Shown piece by piece: positions 19,428-27,826 of a stretch of DNA of 64,000 nucleotides. The first letter of the stretch is position 1, and each line of letters starts with the position of its first letter. The stretch comes from Streptomyces ochraceiscleroticus (GTDB taxonomy: Bacteria > Actinomycetota > Actinomycetes > Streptomycetales > Streptomycetaceae), in contig NZ_JOAX01000008.1 in assembly GCF_000720485.1 (NCBI RefSeq), positions 1 to 64,000 of the forward strand, given 5' to 3'. The notes under the pieces were generated by a model. That model saw nothing but the letters and a program-made list of their open reading frames with translations. It did not search any database and was not told the origin of the DNA. Made by a program: the position numbers and the translations under genes.

Positions 19428-20180
19428 TCAGCCCGTGACGGGCAGGCCGCCGGCCACCGTGCGGGCCGCGGCCGTCAGGGACGCGACGAAGAGCGGCACC
19501 CGCTCGGCGGTGAAGCGCGCCGACGGGCCGCCGAAGGACAGCGTGGCCACCACCTCACCGCCGCGCGAGCGCACCGGCACGGCCACCGACGACAGTCCCT
19601 CCTCGTGCTCGCCGTGGCTGACCGCGTACCCGGCGCGCTCGGCCTCGGCCGCCCATTCGGTCAGGGTGCGGGCGTGCTTCGTGCCGTGCGGGGAGCGCCG
19701 CGCGACCCGCTCGACCAGCGCCGCCTCCGCGTCGATCAGCAGGACCTTCGACGGCCCGCCGGCCCACAGCGGCAGCTCGTCGCCGACCCGTACGACGTGC
19801 CGCAGCGCCTGCGGGCCCTCCTCCTGGGCGATGCAGATGCGGTGCACGTCACGCCGTACGTACAGGTGCACCGTCTCCCGGTGCTCGGCGGCCAGCTCGC
19901 GCAGCGCGCGCCGGGCGGTGGCCGGCAGCCGCCAGCCCTGGTCCGCCAGCCGGACCCAGCGCAGGAAGGTCGGGCCCGCCGTGTATCTGCCGTGCTCGTC
20001 CAGCCACAGCAGGCCGTTCATGCGGAGTGTCTGCAGTAGCCGGAGCGCGGTGGTCTTGGGCAGCCCGCTGCCCGTGACGATCTCCCGGAGGGTCAGTGCG
20101 GGGCGTTCCTCCCCGAAGAGCCCCAGGATGTCGATGGCCCGCTGAACCGTCCGCATGCCGCCGCGCTCGCTCTCGCTCAT
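19428..20180 (-). CDS. IclR-family transcriptional regulator
   Basis: 250 residues. The N-terminal winged helix spans about residues 9-70 (VQRAIDILGLFGEERPALTLREI and LPKTTALRLLQTL). The C-terminal ligand domain includes VRRDVHRICIAQEEGPQALRHVVRVG and GYAVSHGEHEEGLSSVAVPVRSRGGEVVATLSFGG, typical of IclR effector domains. It is divergent from the MFS gene at 20376. Copies of a 17-bp palindrome lie 20 bp before its own start and three times before the transporter, so it probably represses both. The effector is unknown; the adjacent pca genes suggest, but do not show, an aromatic or sugar acid. Confidence 0.9.
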   Translation of the reverse strand: MSESERGGMRTVQRAIDILGLFGEERPALTLREIVTGSGLPKTTALRLLQTLRMNGLLWLDEHGRYTAGPTFLRWVRLADQGWRLPATARRALRELAAEHRETVHLYVRRDVHRICIAQEEGPQALRHVVRVGDELPLWAGGPSKVLLIDAEAALVERVARRSPHGTKHARTLTEWAAEAERAGYAVSHGEHEEGLSSVAVPVRSRGGEVVATLSFGGPSARFTAERVPLFVASLTAAARTVAGGLPVTG

Positions 20181-20199
20181 GGCGCCCAGTATGGATCCG

Positions 20200-20216
20200 G
20201 GTCCACTGTGCGGACC
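20200..20216. promoter_or_regulatory. IclR-type palindrome at the iclR promoter
   Basis: GGTCCACTGTGCGGACC on the plus strand, which reads GGTCCGCACAGTGGACC on the coding strand. It matches the consensus GGTCCGnnCAGnGGACC and lies 20 bp upstream of the IclR start, suiting autoregulation. Confidence 0.6.
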
Positions 20217-20303
20217 AGGGGCAGGTAATCCTCCGGTTACTCGCCGGCAACCTCTTGTAGATAGTCAGCACACGTTCTATCGTCGCCGCAGCCCGGACCG
20301 AGT

Positions 20304-20357
20304 GGTCCGTACAGCGGACCAGATCCGTACCGCGGACCCCGATCCGTGCAGCGGACC
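20304..20357. promoter_or_regulatory. Three tandem IclR-type palindromes before the MFS gene
   Basis: Three 17-bp copies: GGTCCGTACAGCGGACC (20304-20320), GATCCGTACCGCGGACC (20322-20338) and GATCCGTGCAGCGGACC (20341-20357), spaced 18 and 19 bp. They end just before the GGAG ribosome site of the transporter. Tandem helical-repeat spacing is typical of cooperative regulator binding. The regulator is inferred to be the adjacent IclR protein. Confidence 0.7.
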
Positions 20358-20375
20358 GGACGAAGGAGTCCCCGC

Positions 20376-21731
20376 ATGAGTGCGACCCTGCGCCCCGCCT
20401 CGCCCCCACCCGTCGTCCCCGACACCGCCCGCCCCGCGCTCAGCCGCGCCCGGTACGGGCTGCTCGCCTGCCTCTTCGTCATCACGGCGATCAACTACCT
20501 GGACCGGACGAACCTCTCGGTCGCGCTCCCGCACATCAAGGACGAGCTGCATCTCTCCGGCACCCAGCAGGGCCTGCTGCTCTCCTCCTTCGGCTGGGCG
20601 TACCTGCTGCTCCAGGTGCCCGCGGGGCGGCTGATCGACCGGATCGGCGCCAAGCTGGCCTTCGGGTACGCGCTGGTGGGCTGGTCGCTGGCGACCATCG
20701 TGGTCGCGGCGGCGCGCAGCTTCGTCCCGCTGGTCGGCATCCGCGTCGCGCTCGGTGCCTTCGAGGCCCCCGCCTTCCCGTCCAACAACCGCCTGGTCGT
20801 GAACTGGTTCCCCGGCCGGGAGCGCGGCCGCGCCACCGCCACGTACACCTCCGGCGAGTACATCGGCCTGGCCGTCGCCGCGCCCGTGCTCTCCCTGCTC
20901 ACCGTGCACTTCGGCTGGCGCTCGGTCTTCGTGATCACCGGCATCGTCGGCCTGCTCTTCTCCGTGGTCTGGTTCGCCAAGGTCTACGACCGTCCCGAGC
21001 ACAGCCCGAAGGTCAGCACGGCGGAGCTGGCGCACATCCGGCAGCCCGACGAACTGGAGTCCGCCGAGGAGATCGCGGCGGCCAAGGAACAGGCGGCGGT
21101 GCTGGACACCAGCGTCTGGTCCGACCTGCGGGTGCTGCTGAGCAACCGGCGGCTGTGGGGCATGTACATCGGCCAGTTCGCCAGCGCCTCGGTCCTCTTC
21201 TTCTTCCTCACCTGGTTCCCCAGCTACCTGGTCGAGGAGAAGCACATGGGGATCATCAAGGCCGGCTTCTGGGCCTCGGCGCCCTACCTCGCGGCGCTGG
21301 TCGGCACGATGGCGGGTGGCGCGTGGTCCGACCGGATGCTGAACTCCGGACGTTTCTCTCGCACGTTCGCCCGCAAGGCGCCCGTGATGATCGGTTTCGT
21401 ACTCGCCTCGGTCATCGTCTGTGCGAACTTCACCAACTCCGTACCGCTGGTGATCACGTTCATGTCCATCGCGTTCTTCGCGCAGGGCCTGATGCAGAAC
21501 AGCTGGGCGCTCTTCTCCGACGCGGTGCCGCGTCGGCTCACCGGCACCGGCGGTGGCGTCTTCAGCTTCGCCGCGAACGCGGGTGGCGTGCTGACGCCGC
21601 TGGTCATCGGCGTGATCGTGGACCGCACCGGCTCGTTCGCCTGGGCGCTCGGCTACATCGCGATCGTCGTCCTGGTCGGCCTGCTGGCGTACGCCCTGCT
21701 CATCGACAAGGTGGAGCGCGTCGAGGGCTGA
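20376..21731 (+). CDS. MFS transporter, anion:cation symporter type
   Basis: 451 residues with about twelve hydrophobic segments. YLDRTNLSVALPHIKDELHLSGTQQGLLLSSFGWAYLLLQVPAGRLIDRIGAK is the signature of the ACS family (sugar acids, aromatic acids, phthalate, tartrate). The central loop between helices 6 and 7 is long and charged. ATG 20376 follows GGAG and three regulator-type palindromes, indicating inducible expression by the IclR neighbour. The substrate is not evident; proximity to the pca operon makes an aromatic acid plausible, while galactonate/glucarate-type substrates are equally common for this family. Confidence 0.9.
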   Translation: MSATLRPASPPPVVPDTARPALSRARYGLLACLFVITAINYLDRTNLSVALPHIKDELHLSGTQQGLLLSSFGWAYLLLQVPAGRLIDRIGAKLAFGYALVGWSLATIVVAAARSFVPLVGIRVALGAFEAPAFPSNNRLVVNWFPGRERGRATATYTSGEYIGLAVAAPVLSLLTVHFGWRSVFVITGIVGLLFSVVWFAKVYDRPEHSPKVSTAELAHIRQPDELESAEEIAAAKEQAAVLDTSVWSDLRVLLSNRRLWGMYIGQFASASVLFFFLTWFPSYLVEEKHMGIIKAGFWASAPYLAALVGTMAGGAWSDRMLNSGRFSRTFARKAPVMIGFVLASVIVCANFTNSVPLVITFMSIAFFAQGLMQNSWALFSDAVPRRLTGTGGGVFSFAANAGGVLTPLVIGVIVDRTGSFAWALGYIAIVVLVGLLAYALLIDKVERVEG

Positions 21732-21916
21732 GCCTGACCGGCCCTTGTCAGAGCCCTTGTTCGAGCGGCCCTCGTACGGGCGCTTGTCATGACCCCCGTT
21801 TCTGTCGGCATTCCGGCTCGTTGGGTGAAGGAGCGGGTCCGGGTCGTGGCCGCCAATGCCGTCCGCCCCGACCGCGCGAGCAGCATGGCAACTGACAGGC
21901 AACGAAAAGAGCCATA

Positions 21917-23317
21917 GTGCTTCAGGTACCCATCGAAGATGTGGAGATCGCCCCGGGACACGTCTTTGAGTGGTCGGTGGTGGAAACGAGAATGCACGGC
22001 TCGGCCGAATCCGGCCCGCCGCATGAGACCACCACGTACAACCAGGCGAAACATTTCGCGGTCGCCCAGGACTCCCGCAGCACGGACGATTCCGTATCCG
22101 CTTATGTGGCCGGGTCGTTCGAGATTTCCGGGCCGCTGGACCGGGGCGCGCTGGAATCGGCGCTGCTGCATTTCGTGCGCCGCCACGAGGTGTTGCGCTG
22201 CACATTCCAGCAGCTCGCCGGCGACCTGTCCTGCGACGCGCTGGCGCCGGAGGACATCGAACTCAAAACGGTCGACGTGGGGCCGGTCGGTTCCGCCGAC
22301 GGAATCCGCGCGTATCTGCACGAGTTCTTCCAGCGGGTCGACACGCTGTCCTGGCCTCTGATCATCATGGGCGCGGTGGTCAGGGACGACTCCACCACGG
22401 TGTACTTCGCCTGCGACCACCTGGTGACCGACGGGCTCTCGACGCCGATCGCGGTGCACGACATCGCCAGCGCGTACGCGGCCTACGCCGGTGGCGAGGA
22501 GCCCGACTTCACCGAGGTGGGCAGCTATGTCGACTTCAGCCGCGAGCAGCGGGGCCGCAACGGGACCATGGTCGCCGAGGACGGCCGGCTGGACCACTGG
22601 AAGGGGTTCATGGCGCGGGGCGGGAACTTCTTCCCGCCGTTCCCGCTCGACCTGGGCGTCGAGCCGGGCTGCCTGTATCCCACGGTCAACGAAACGGAAA
22701 CGCTTCTGCCGGCGGACGGGGCCGCGGCGCTGGACGACCAGTGCCGGGCGGTCGACGGGCGGCTGTTCATGGGGCTGCTGGCCGCGGTCGGGGTGTCCCT
22801 CCGCAAAGAAGGCGGACCGTCGGTCTACCGGGGCCTCATGCCGGTCAACGAACGCGGCCGGGGCGTCTATGCGCACACCATGGGCTGGTTCATCAACACG
22901 ATGCCGATGGAATTCCCGGTGCCGGAGGGCGCGGAGTTCGCGGAGGTGATGACCGGCGTACGGAGCGCCTTCGCCGAAATGCAGCGCCATGCCGACGTAC
23001 CGTTCGTACAGGCATGGCGGCTGCTCGCGCCGCGCGAATACACCGCGCTCCGCTACTGGCCGTATGCCGTGAACTTCTTCTCCTACCTGGATTTCCGCAA
23101 GGCGCCGGGCGCGGAGCACCACGCCGCACGGAACGCCAGAAAGCACCTGTGGGCCTCGCGCAGCAACGGCATCTGTTTCTGGTTCCACCGCAACGACGCC
23201 GGCCTCCACATGAACTCCATCTACGTGGATACTCCGCAGGCCCGAACCACGAAGTCGGCCCTCGGTGGGACGTTGGAACACACGCTGAAGAACATGGCAG
23301 AAGCGGGAACGTTCTAA
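21917..23317 (+). CDS. Stand-alone condensation-domain protein (HxxxD acyltransferase superfamily)
   Basis: 466 residues. The catalytic HxxxD is DHLVTDG with His168 and Asp172; in the usual HHxxxDG of NRPS condensation domains the first His is here Asp. The N-terminal half has HFVRRHEVLRCTF and the C-terminal half HTMGWFINTMPMEF and WPYAVNFFSYLDF, matching the GxFxNT and later core motifs of condensation domains. No adenylation or carrier domain is attached or nearby. It could be a free-standing acyl or amide ligase (PapA5- or CDA-like) or a nonfunctional relative. GTG 21917 is used; ATG 21992 is an alternative. Upstream 185 bp hold no clear promoter. Confidence 0.75.
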   Translation: MLQVPIEDVEIAPGHVFEWSVVETRMHGSAESGPPHETTTYNQAKHFAVAQDSRSTDDSVSAYVAGSFEISGPLDRGALESALLHFVRRHEVLRCTFQQLAGDLSCDALAPEDIELKTVDVGPVGSADGIRAYLHEFFQRVDTLSWPLIIMGAVVRDDSTTVYFACDHLVTDGLSTPIAVHDIASAYAAYAGGEEPDFTEVGSYVDFSREQRGRNGTMVAEDGRLDHWKGFMARGGNFFPPFPLDLGVEPGCLYPTVNETETLLPADGAAALDDQCRAVDGRLFMGLLAAVGVSLRKEGGPSVYRGLMPVNERGRGVYAHTMGWFINTMPMEFPVPEGAEFAEVMTGVRSAFAEMQRHADVPFVQAWRLLAPREYTALRYWPYAVNFFSYLDFRKAPGAEHHAARNARKHLWASRSNGICFWFHRNDAGLHMNSIYVDTPQARTTKSALGGTLEHTLKNMAEAGTF

Positions 23318-23327
23318 AGGACGGCTA

Positions 23328-23365
23328 GGTCCGCTCAGCGGACCAAGTGGCCCGTTCTGTGGTCC
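23328..23365. promoter_or_regulatory. IclR-type palindrome and a degenerate copy
   Basis: GGTCCGCTCAGCGGACC at 23328-23344 is a consensus copy, and GGCCCGTTCTGTGGTCC at 23349-23365 a weaker one. They lie 11 bp after the condensation-protein stop and 20-60 bp before the small protein at 23386, overlapping its expected promoter. A terminator-like hairpin role for the first copy cannot be excluded. Confidence 0.5.
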
Positions 23366-23385
23366 GCCCTCGCTACTCTGGTCCC

Positions 23386-23715
23386 ATGGCCCTGATACCG
23401 GAACTTCCCGCCGCCACCGCCGGCGACTGGTGGGTCACCACCGACCAGTCGCTGGCCCTCGCCCAGCAGCACACCGCCGCCGCGCGCACGGCTCCCGATC
23501 TGCTGGCCACCCTCGCCGAGATCGGCCGGGTGCGGGCCGCCGCCGATTCCGCGCTCGGTGGCGCCGTGCGCGCGCTGCTGTCCTCCGGACACGACTGGGA
23601 CGAGATCGCCGCCGCGCTCGGCCTGCCCGACGCGGCCACCGCCCGCCGGGACACCGCGGAAGCGCTGGCCCACGCGGACCGCGCACTGGACCGGCGCCTC
23701 GGCCGCCACGGCTGA
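23386..23715 (+). CDS. Small protein with a degenerate helix-turn-helix
   Basis: 109 residues, not assigned to a named family. The sequence is helical and alanine-rich, with LSSGHDWDEIAAALGLPDAATARRDTAEAL near the C-terminus resembling a short sigma-like or MerR-like helix-turn-helix (GHxWxEIAxALG pattern). Probably leaderless: TACTCT lies a few bases before the ATG, with no ribosome site. Copies of the IclR-type palindrome directly upstream suggest shared control with the transporter. Function unknown. Confidence 0.65.
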   Translation: MALIPELPAATAGDWWVTTDQSLALAQQHTAAARTAPDLLATLAEIGRVRAAADSALGGAVRALLSSGHDWDEIAAALGLPDAATARRDTAEALAHADRALDRRLGRHG

Positions 23716-23754
23716 CCGAGCCGGCCCGCCACCCTCCCCGTAAGCGCCGAGCCC

Positions 23755-23772
23755 GCTGACCGACGATTCAGT
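23755..23772. promoter_or_regulatory. TetR-type operator, copy 1
   Basis: GCTGA-N8-TCAGT, with spacer CCGACGAT. It fits the pattern of the copy 56 bp downstream and of the site between the permease and the TetR gene at 32.8 kb, with one base changed in the left arm. Confidence 0.55.
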
Positions 23773-23809
23773 CGGCGGGCTCATTGACATGCCCGGCCCC
23801 TGCTCCAAA

Positions 23810-23829
23810 TACTGACTCACGATTCAGTA
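23810..23829. promoter_or_regulatory. TetR-type operator, copy 2
   Basis: TACTGA-N8-TCAGTA, perfect 6-bp arms around CTCACGAT. It is 52 bp upstream of the acyl-CoA dehydrogenase ATG, placed to block transcription of the four-gene operon. The same arms and 8-bp spacing recur at 32801-32820. Confidence 0.7.
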
Positions 23830-23880
23830 AGCGTCACCGCAGCGCCGCCGCGGTACGTCGCATCCGGAGAGGGAGAGCCC

Positions 23881-25038
23881 ATGTCAGAGCTGCCCACCGA
23901 GCTGGTCCCGCTGACCCCTGAGCAGCGGGACATCATCGACCTCACCCGCGCGTTCGCCCGCGACGAGATCCGGCCGCGCGCCCGCGACGTGGACGAGGCC
24001 GACACCAAGGCCCCCTGGGACCTGTGGCGCAAGGCCGCCGAGGTCGGCATCACCGGCTTCATGCTCCCCGCCGAGTACGGGGGCGGCGGCTTCACCGACG
24101 TCTTCACGCAGGCGCTCGTGCAGGAGGAGCTGTGCGCGGGCGACCTCGGCATCGGCAACCTCCTCTGCTCCAACGGCTTCTTCGCCGACCCCGTGCTGGA
24201 GCTCGGCACCAAGGAGCAGCAGCGGACCTGGCTCACCCCGCTCACCGGCCCCGACACCCCCATGACCGCGCTGGCCACCACCGAGCCCGGCGCCGGCTCC
24301 GACGCCGCCTCGATCACCACCACCGCGACCCGCACCACGGGCGGCTACCGGATCAACGGCCAGAAGGCGTGGATCTCCAACGCCGGCGAGGCCGACCAGT
24401 ACGTCGTCTTCGCCAAGACCGACCCCGCGCTGCGCGCCCGCGGCGTCACCGCGTTCCTGCTGCGCAAGGACACCGAGGGCGTCGAATTCGGCGCGCCCAT
24501 GCGGAAGATGGGGCAGCGCGCGATCGTCTGCCGCGAGATCTTCTTCCGCGACGCGTTCGTACCGGAGGAGAACCGGCTCGGCGACGAGGGCCAGGGCTTC
24601 CACGGCCTCATGCGGACGTTCGACATCTCGCGCGCGGTCCTCGGCGCGGCCGCGACCGGCATCGCCCGCGCCGCCTACGAGTACGCCCGGGACTACGCCA
24701 CCACCCGGCAGCAGTTCGGCAAGCCGATCATCGAGCACCAGGCCGTCGCCTTCCGCCTCGCGGACATGCGGACCCGCGTCGAGCAGGCCCGGCTGATGAC
24801 CTGGCGCGCGGCCAAGCGGCTGGACGCCGGGCTGGACGCGACCACCGAAGCCGCGATGGCCAAGCTCACCGCCTCGGAGACCGCCGCGTACTGCACCTGG
24901 GCCGCGGTCCAGACGCTCGGCGGCTGGGGTTACTCGCGCGAGTACCCGGTCGAGCAGTGGATGCGCGACGCCAAGCTGGAGGAGATCGAGGAAGGCACCT
25001 CGGACATCATGCGGCTCGTCATCGCGCGGGGGATGTGA
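23881..25038 (+). CDS. Acyl-CoA dehydrogenase
   Basis: 385-residue FAD enzyme of the acyl-CoA dehydrogenase superfamily. LATTEPGAGSDAAS contacts FAD, YATTRQQFGKPI is the C-terminal helix motif, and IEEGTSDIMR holds the catalytic base Glu371 in the position used by medium- and short-chain enzymes. Expected to introduce the 2,3-double bond in a short or branched acyl-CoA. It is the first gene of a coupled four-gene operon: its TGA overlaps the next ATG as TGATG. A GGAGAGGGAG-like ribosome site precedes the ATG. Substrate unproven; the neighbours suggest an amino-acid-derived acyl-CoA. Confidence 0.93.
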   Translation: MSELPTELVPLTPEQRDIIDLTRAFARDEIRPRARDVDEADTKAPWDLWRKAAEVGITGFMLPAEYGGGGFTDVFTQALVQEELCAGDLGIGNLLCSNGFFADPVLELGTKEQQRTWLTPLTGPDTPMTALATTEPGAGSDAASITTTATRTTGGYRINGQKAWISNAGEADQYVVFAKTDPALRARGVTAFLLRKDTEGVEFGAPMRKMGQRAIVCREIFFRDAFVPEENRLGDEGQGFHGLMRTFDISRAVLGAAATGIARAAYEYARDYATTRQQFGKPIIEHQAVAFRLADMRTRVEQARLMTWRAAKRLDAGLDATTEAAMAKLTASETAAYCTWAAVQTLGGWGYSREYPVEQWMRDAKLEEIEEGTSDIMRLVIARGM

Positions 25039-26642
25039 TGACGGCGGTCATGACGGGAGGTCAGGCCCTCGTACGCGCACTGGCCGCGCACGGCGTCACG
25101 CAGGCGTTCGGCATCCCCGGCACGCACAACCTGGAGATCTACACCCACCTCGACGCGTACGGCATCGCCCACCTCAACCCCCGCCACGAGCAGGGCGCGG
25201 GTTACGCGGCCGACGCGTACGCACGTGTCACCGGCCGCCCCGGCGTCGCGCTCACCACCACCGGCCCCGCGCTCCTCAACATCGCGGCGGCGGTCGGCCA
25301 GGCGTACTCCGACAGCGTCCCGCTGCTCGTCGTCTCGCCCGGGATGCCGCTGCGCCACCCGCGGCAGTCCACCGGGCTGCTGCACGAGATGCGCAGCCAG
25401 ACGGACGCGCTGCGGGCGGTCGCGGCGGTCAGCCACCGGGTGTCGACGGTGGCGGAGATCGGTGCGGCGGTGGCCCGCGCGTTCACCCTCTTCCGTACGG
25501 GGCGGCCGCGCCCGGTGCACATCGAAGTGCCGCTGGACCTGCTGACGGCGGCGGAGGCACCCGCTCCCGTACGGCTCGCGCCGCCCTGCGTGACGGTGGG
25601 CGCCGACGTCGGCCCGGTGGCGGAAGCCGCGCAGACGCTGCGTACGGCACGCCGTCCCGCCCTCGTCCTCGGGGGCGGCGCGCGGGCCGCTGCCTCCGAA
25701 TGCCGAGCGCTGGCAGAGCAGTTGGGCGCCCTCGTGGTGACCACCGCCAACGGCAAGGGCATCGTTCCCGAGACCCACCCCCTCTCCCTGGGCGTCTCCC
25801 TGCACAGCCCGGTGGTGCAGCGCTGGCTGGCGGAGGACTGCGACGCGGCGCTCGCGATCGGTACGGAGCTCGCCGAGTCGGACGTATGGACGACCGAGCC
25901 GCTGGCCCTGGGTGGCCCGCTGATCCGCGCGGACATCGATCCGGCGCAGATGTACGGGGTGCTCCCGGCCGACATCGCGCTGGTCGGGGAGGCGCGGGAG
26001 ACGGTACGGGCGCTGATCGAGGAGGCGGGGACCGAGCGGGACACGGGTGCGGCCGCGCGTACGGCCGCCGCGCTCCGTGCCGAGCGGAACGCGGAGACGG
26101 CCGAGCGGGACGCGCGCTGGCTGCCGTACCTCCGGGTGCTCCGCGAGGTACTGGACCCGGACGCCGTGCTCACCTCCGACAGCGCCCAGTGCTGCTACTA
26201 CGGCGCGATCCCGCACCTCCCGCTCGGTCCCGAGGGCCGCTATCTGCACCCGACCGGCTTCGGCACCCTCGGATACGCGCTGCCCGCCGCCATCGGTGCC
26301 AAGGCCGCGGACCCGGGCCGGCAGGTCGTCGCGCTGAGCGGTGACGGCGGGCTGCAGTTCTCCGTACAGGAGCTGGCCACCGCCGTGCAGACCCGACTGC
26401 CGCTCCCTGTAGTCGTGTTCGACAACGGCGGGTACGGCGAGATCCGCGACGAGATGGCGGCGCGGGGCGACCGGCCGGTCGCCGTCGATCTGCCACCCGT
26501 CGACCTGGCTGCGCTGGCCCGTGCCTACGGGGGCCATGGCGTACGCGCCGCGAACGCCGCCGAACTCGCCGATGCCCTCGGCAAGGCACTCGCCACCCCC
26601 GGCCCCACCGTCATCACCGTCCCCGAGGAGTCCGCCCGATGA
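25038..26642 (+). CDS. ThDP-dependent 2-oxoacid decarboxylase-like enzyme
   Basis: 534 residues of the acetolactate synthase / benzoylformate decarboxylase superfamily. The ThDP-activating Glu51 lies in PRHEQGAGYAADAYARVTG; the cofactor motif runs from GDGG (Gly435-Asp436-Gly437) to FDNGGYG (Asn464). FGIPGTHNLEIY and TTTGPALLNIAAAVGQAYSD resemble 5-guanidino-2-oxopentanoate decarboxylases and related 2-oxoacid decarboxylases more than biosynthetic acetolactate synthase, and no regulatory-subunit gene follows. Probably decarboxylates a 2-oxoacid made by the downstream dehydrogenase. Its start is fixed by the TGATG overlap, and it overlaps the next gene as ATGA. Confidence 0.88.
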   Translation: MTAVMTGGQALVRALAAHGVTQAFGIPGTHNLEIYTHLDAYGIAHLNPRHEQGAGYAADAYARVTGRPGVALTTTGPALLNIAAAVGQAYSDSVPLLVVSPGMPLRHPRQSTGLLHEMRSQTDALRAVAAVSHRVSTVAEIGAAVARAFTLFRTGRPRPVHIEVPLDLLTAAEAPAPVRLAPPCVTVGADVGPVAEAAQTLRTARRPALVLGGGARAAASECRALAEQLGALVVTTANGKGIVPETHPLSLGVSLHSPVVQRWLAEDCDAALAIGTELAESDVWTTEPLALGGPLIRADIDPAQMYGVLPADIALVGEARETVRALIEEAGTERDTGAAARTAAALRAERNAETAERDARWLPYLRVLREVLDPDAVLTSDSAQCCYYGAIPHLPLGPEGRYLHPTGFGTLGYALPAAIGAKAADPGRQVVALSGDGGLQFSVQELATAVQTRLPLPVVVFDNGGYGEIRDEMAARGDRPVAVDLPPVDLAALARAYGGHGVRAANAAELADALGKALATPGPTVITVPEESAR

Positions 26643-27826
26643 GCCGCCCTGCTGCCCCCCTGACGTCCCTCACCTGGACCGATCACGAGACCGGTCACCG
26701 GGGTTACCTGGTCATCGACCGGCTCGTGCGCGGCGTCTCCAGCGGCGGCCTGCGGATGCGGGCCGGCTGCACCCTTGACGAGGTGACCGGGCTCGCCCGC
26801 GGCATGACGATGAAGGAGGCGCTGCACTACAACCCCGAGGGCCGGTACATCCCGCTCGGCGGCGCGAAGGGCGGCATCGACTGCGACCCGCGCGCGCCGG
26901 AGGCGTACGGCGTACTCGTGCGCTATCTGCGCGCCATGCGCCCGTACATCGAGCACTTCTGGACCACCGGCGAGGACCTGGGCCTGACGCAGGACCTGGT
27001 CGACAAGGCGGCGGACGAGGCCGGGCTGGTCTCCTCCATCCAGGCGGTGTACCCGCTCCTCGACGACGAGCAGGCCGCCCGGCAGCGGCTCGCCGACGCC
27101 TTCACCATCGACGTGGACGGCATCGGGCTGGACGAACTGGTGGGCGGCTGCGGCGTCGCGGAGGCCGCGCTCGCGGCGCTGGACCGCGCGGGTGTCCCGT
27201 ACGCGGGCACCCGGGTCGCCGTGCAGGGGCTGGGCACCATGGGCGGCGCGACGGCGCGCTTCCTGGCCCGCGCCGGGCTGCGCGTCGTCGCGGTCGCCGA
27301 CGTCAAGGGGACCATGGCCAACCCGGAGGGGCTGGACGTCGAAGCGCTGCTCGCCGCGCGCGACCCGCACGGCACGGTGGACCGCGCTGCGCTGCGCCCC
27401 GGCGACCGCGAACTGCCGGGCGACGCCTGGCTGTCGGCCGAGGCGGAGATCCTTGTACCGGCGGCCGTCTCGTACGCCATCGACGCCGCGAACCAGGCGG
27501 GCATCGCCGCGCGTTGGGTGGTCGAGGCGGCGAACATGCCGGTACGGGAGGAGGCCGAGGCGCTGCTCACCGCCCGCGGGGTGACGGTGCTGCCCGACGT
27601 GGTGGTCAACTCCGGAACGAACGCCTGGTGGTGGTGGACGCTCTTCGGGGACATCGGTGCCGACGCGGACGAGGCGTTCGCGTACACGCGGCGGTCGATG
27701 CGGGCCCTGATCGACCAGATGCTGGCGCGCGCCGAGGCCGTCGGCTGCACGCCGCGCGCCGCCGCGCACGGCATCGTGGCGGACCGGCTGCCGGTGATCG
27801 CGGAGCGGTTCGGGTGGTACCGATGA
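26639..27826 (+). CDS. Glu/Leu/Phe/Val dehydrogenase family enzyme
   Basis: 395 residues. The substrate-side motifs are MRAGCTLDEVTGLARGMTMKEAL with Lys59 and PLGGAKGGID with Lys77, the usual lysines of amino-acid dehydrogenases; the dinucleotide motif is VQGLGTMGGATARFL. Oxidatively deaminates an amino acid to a 2-oxoacid with NAD(P)+, or runs in reverse. The substrate is uncertain: the family includes Glu, Leu, Phe and Val enzymes. In this operon its product would be the natural substrate of the ThDP decarboxylase. Coupled at both ends by ATGA overlaps. A WWWW tetrad near the C-terminus (TNAWWWWTLFGD) is unusual. Confidence 0.9.
   Translation: MSRPAAPLTSLTWTDHETGHRGYLVIDRLVRGVSSGGLRMRAGCTLDEVTGLARGMTMKEALHYNPEGRYIPLGGAKGGIDCDPRAPEAYGVLVRYLRAMRPYIEHFWTTGEDLGLTQDLVDKAADEAGLVSSIQAVYPLLDDEQAARQRLADAFTIDVDGIGLDELVGGCGVAEAALAALDRAGVPYAGTRVAVQGLGTMGGATARFLARAGLRVVAVADVKGTMANPEGLDVEALLAARDPHGTVDRAALRPGDRELPGDAWLSAEAEILVPAAVSYAIDAANQAGIAARWVVEAANMPVREEAEALLTARGVTVLPDVVVNSGTNAWWWWTLFGDIGADADEAFAYTRRSMRALIDQMLARAEAVGCTPRAAAHGIVADRLPVIAERFGWYR

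Noticed and set aside
20294..20357. GGTCCG repeats as remnants of a transposon end
   Set aside because: No transposase gene, no target duplication; promoter-proximal placement and helical spacing favour regulator sites.
25038..26642. Assignment as the biosynthetic acetolactate synthase large subunit
   Set aside because: No small regulatory subunit or ilvC follows, and the catabolic operon context and N-terminal sequence favour a 2-oxoacid decarboxylase.
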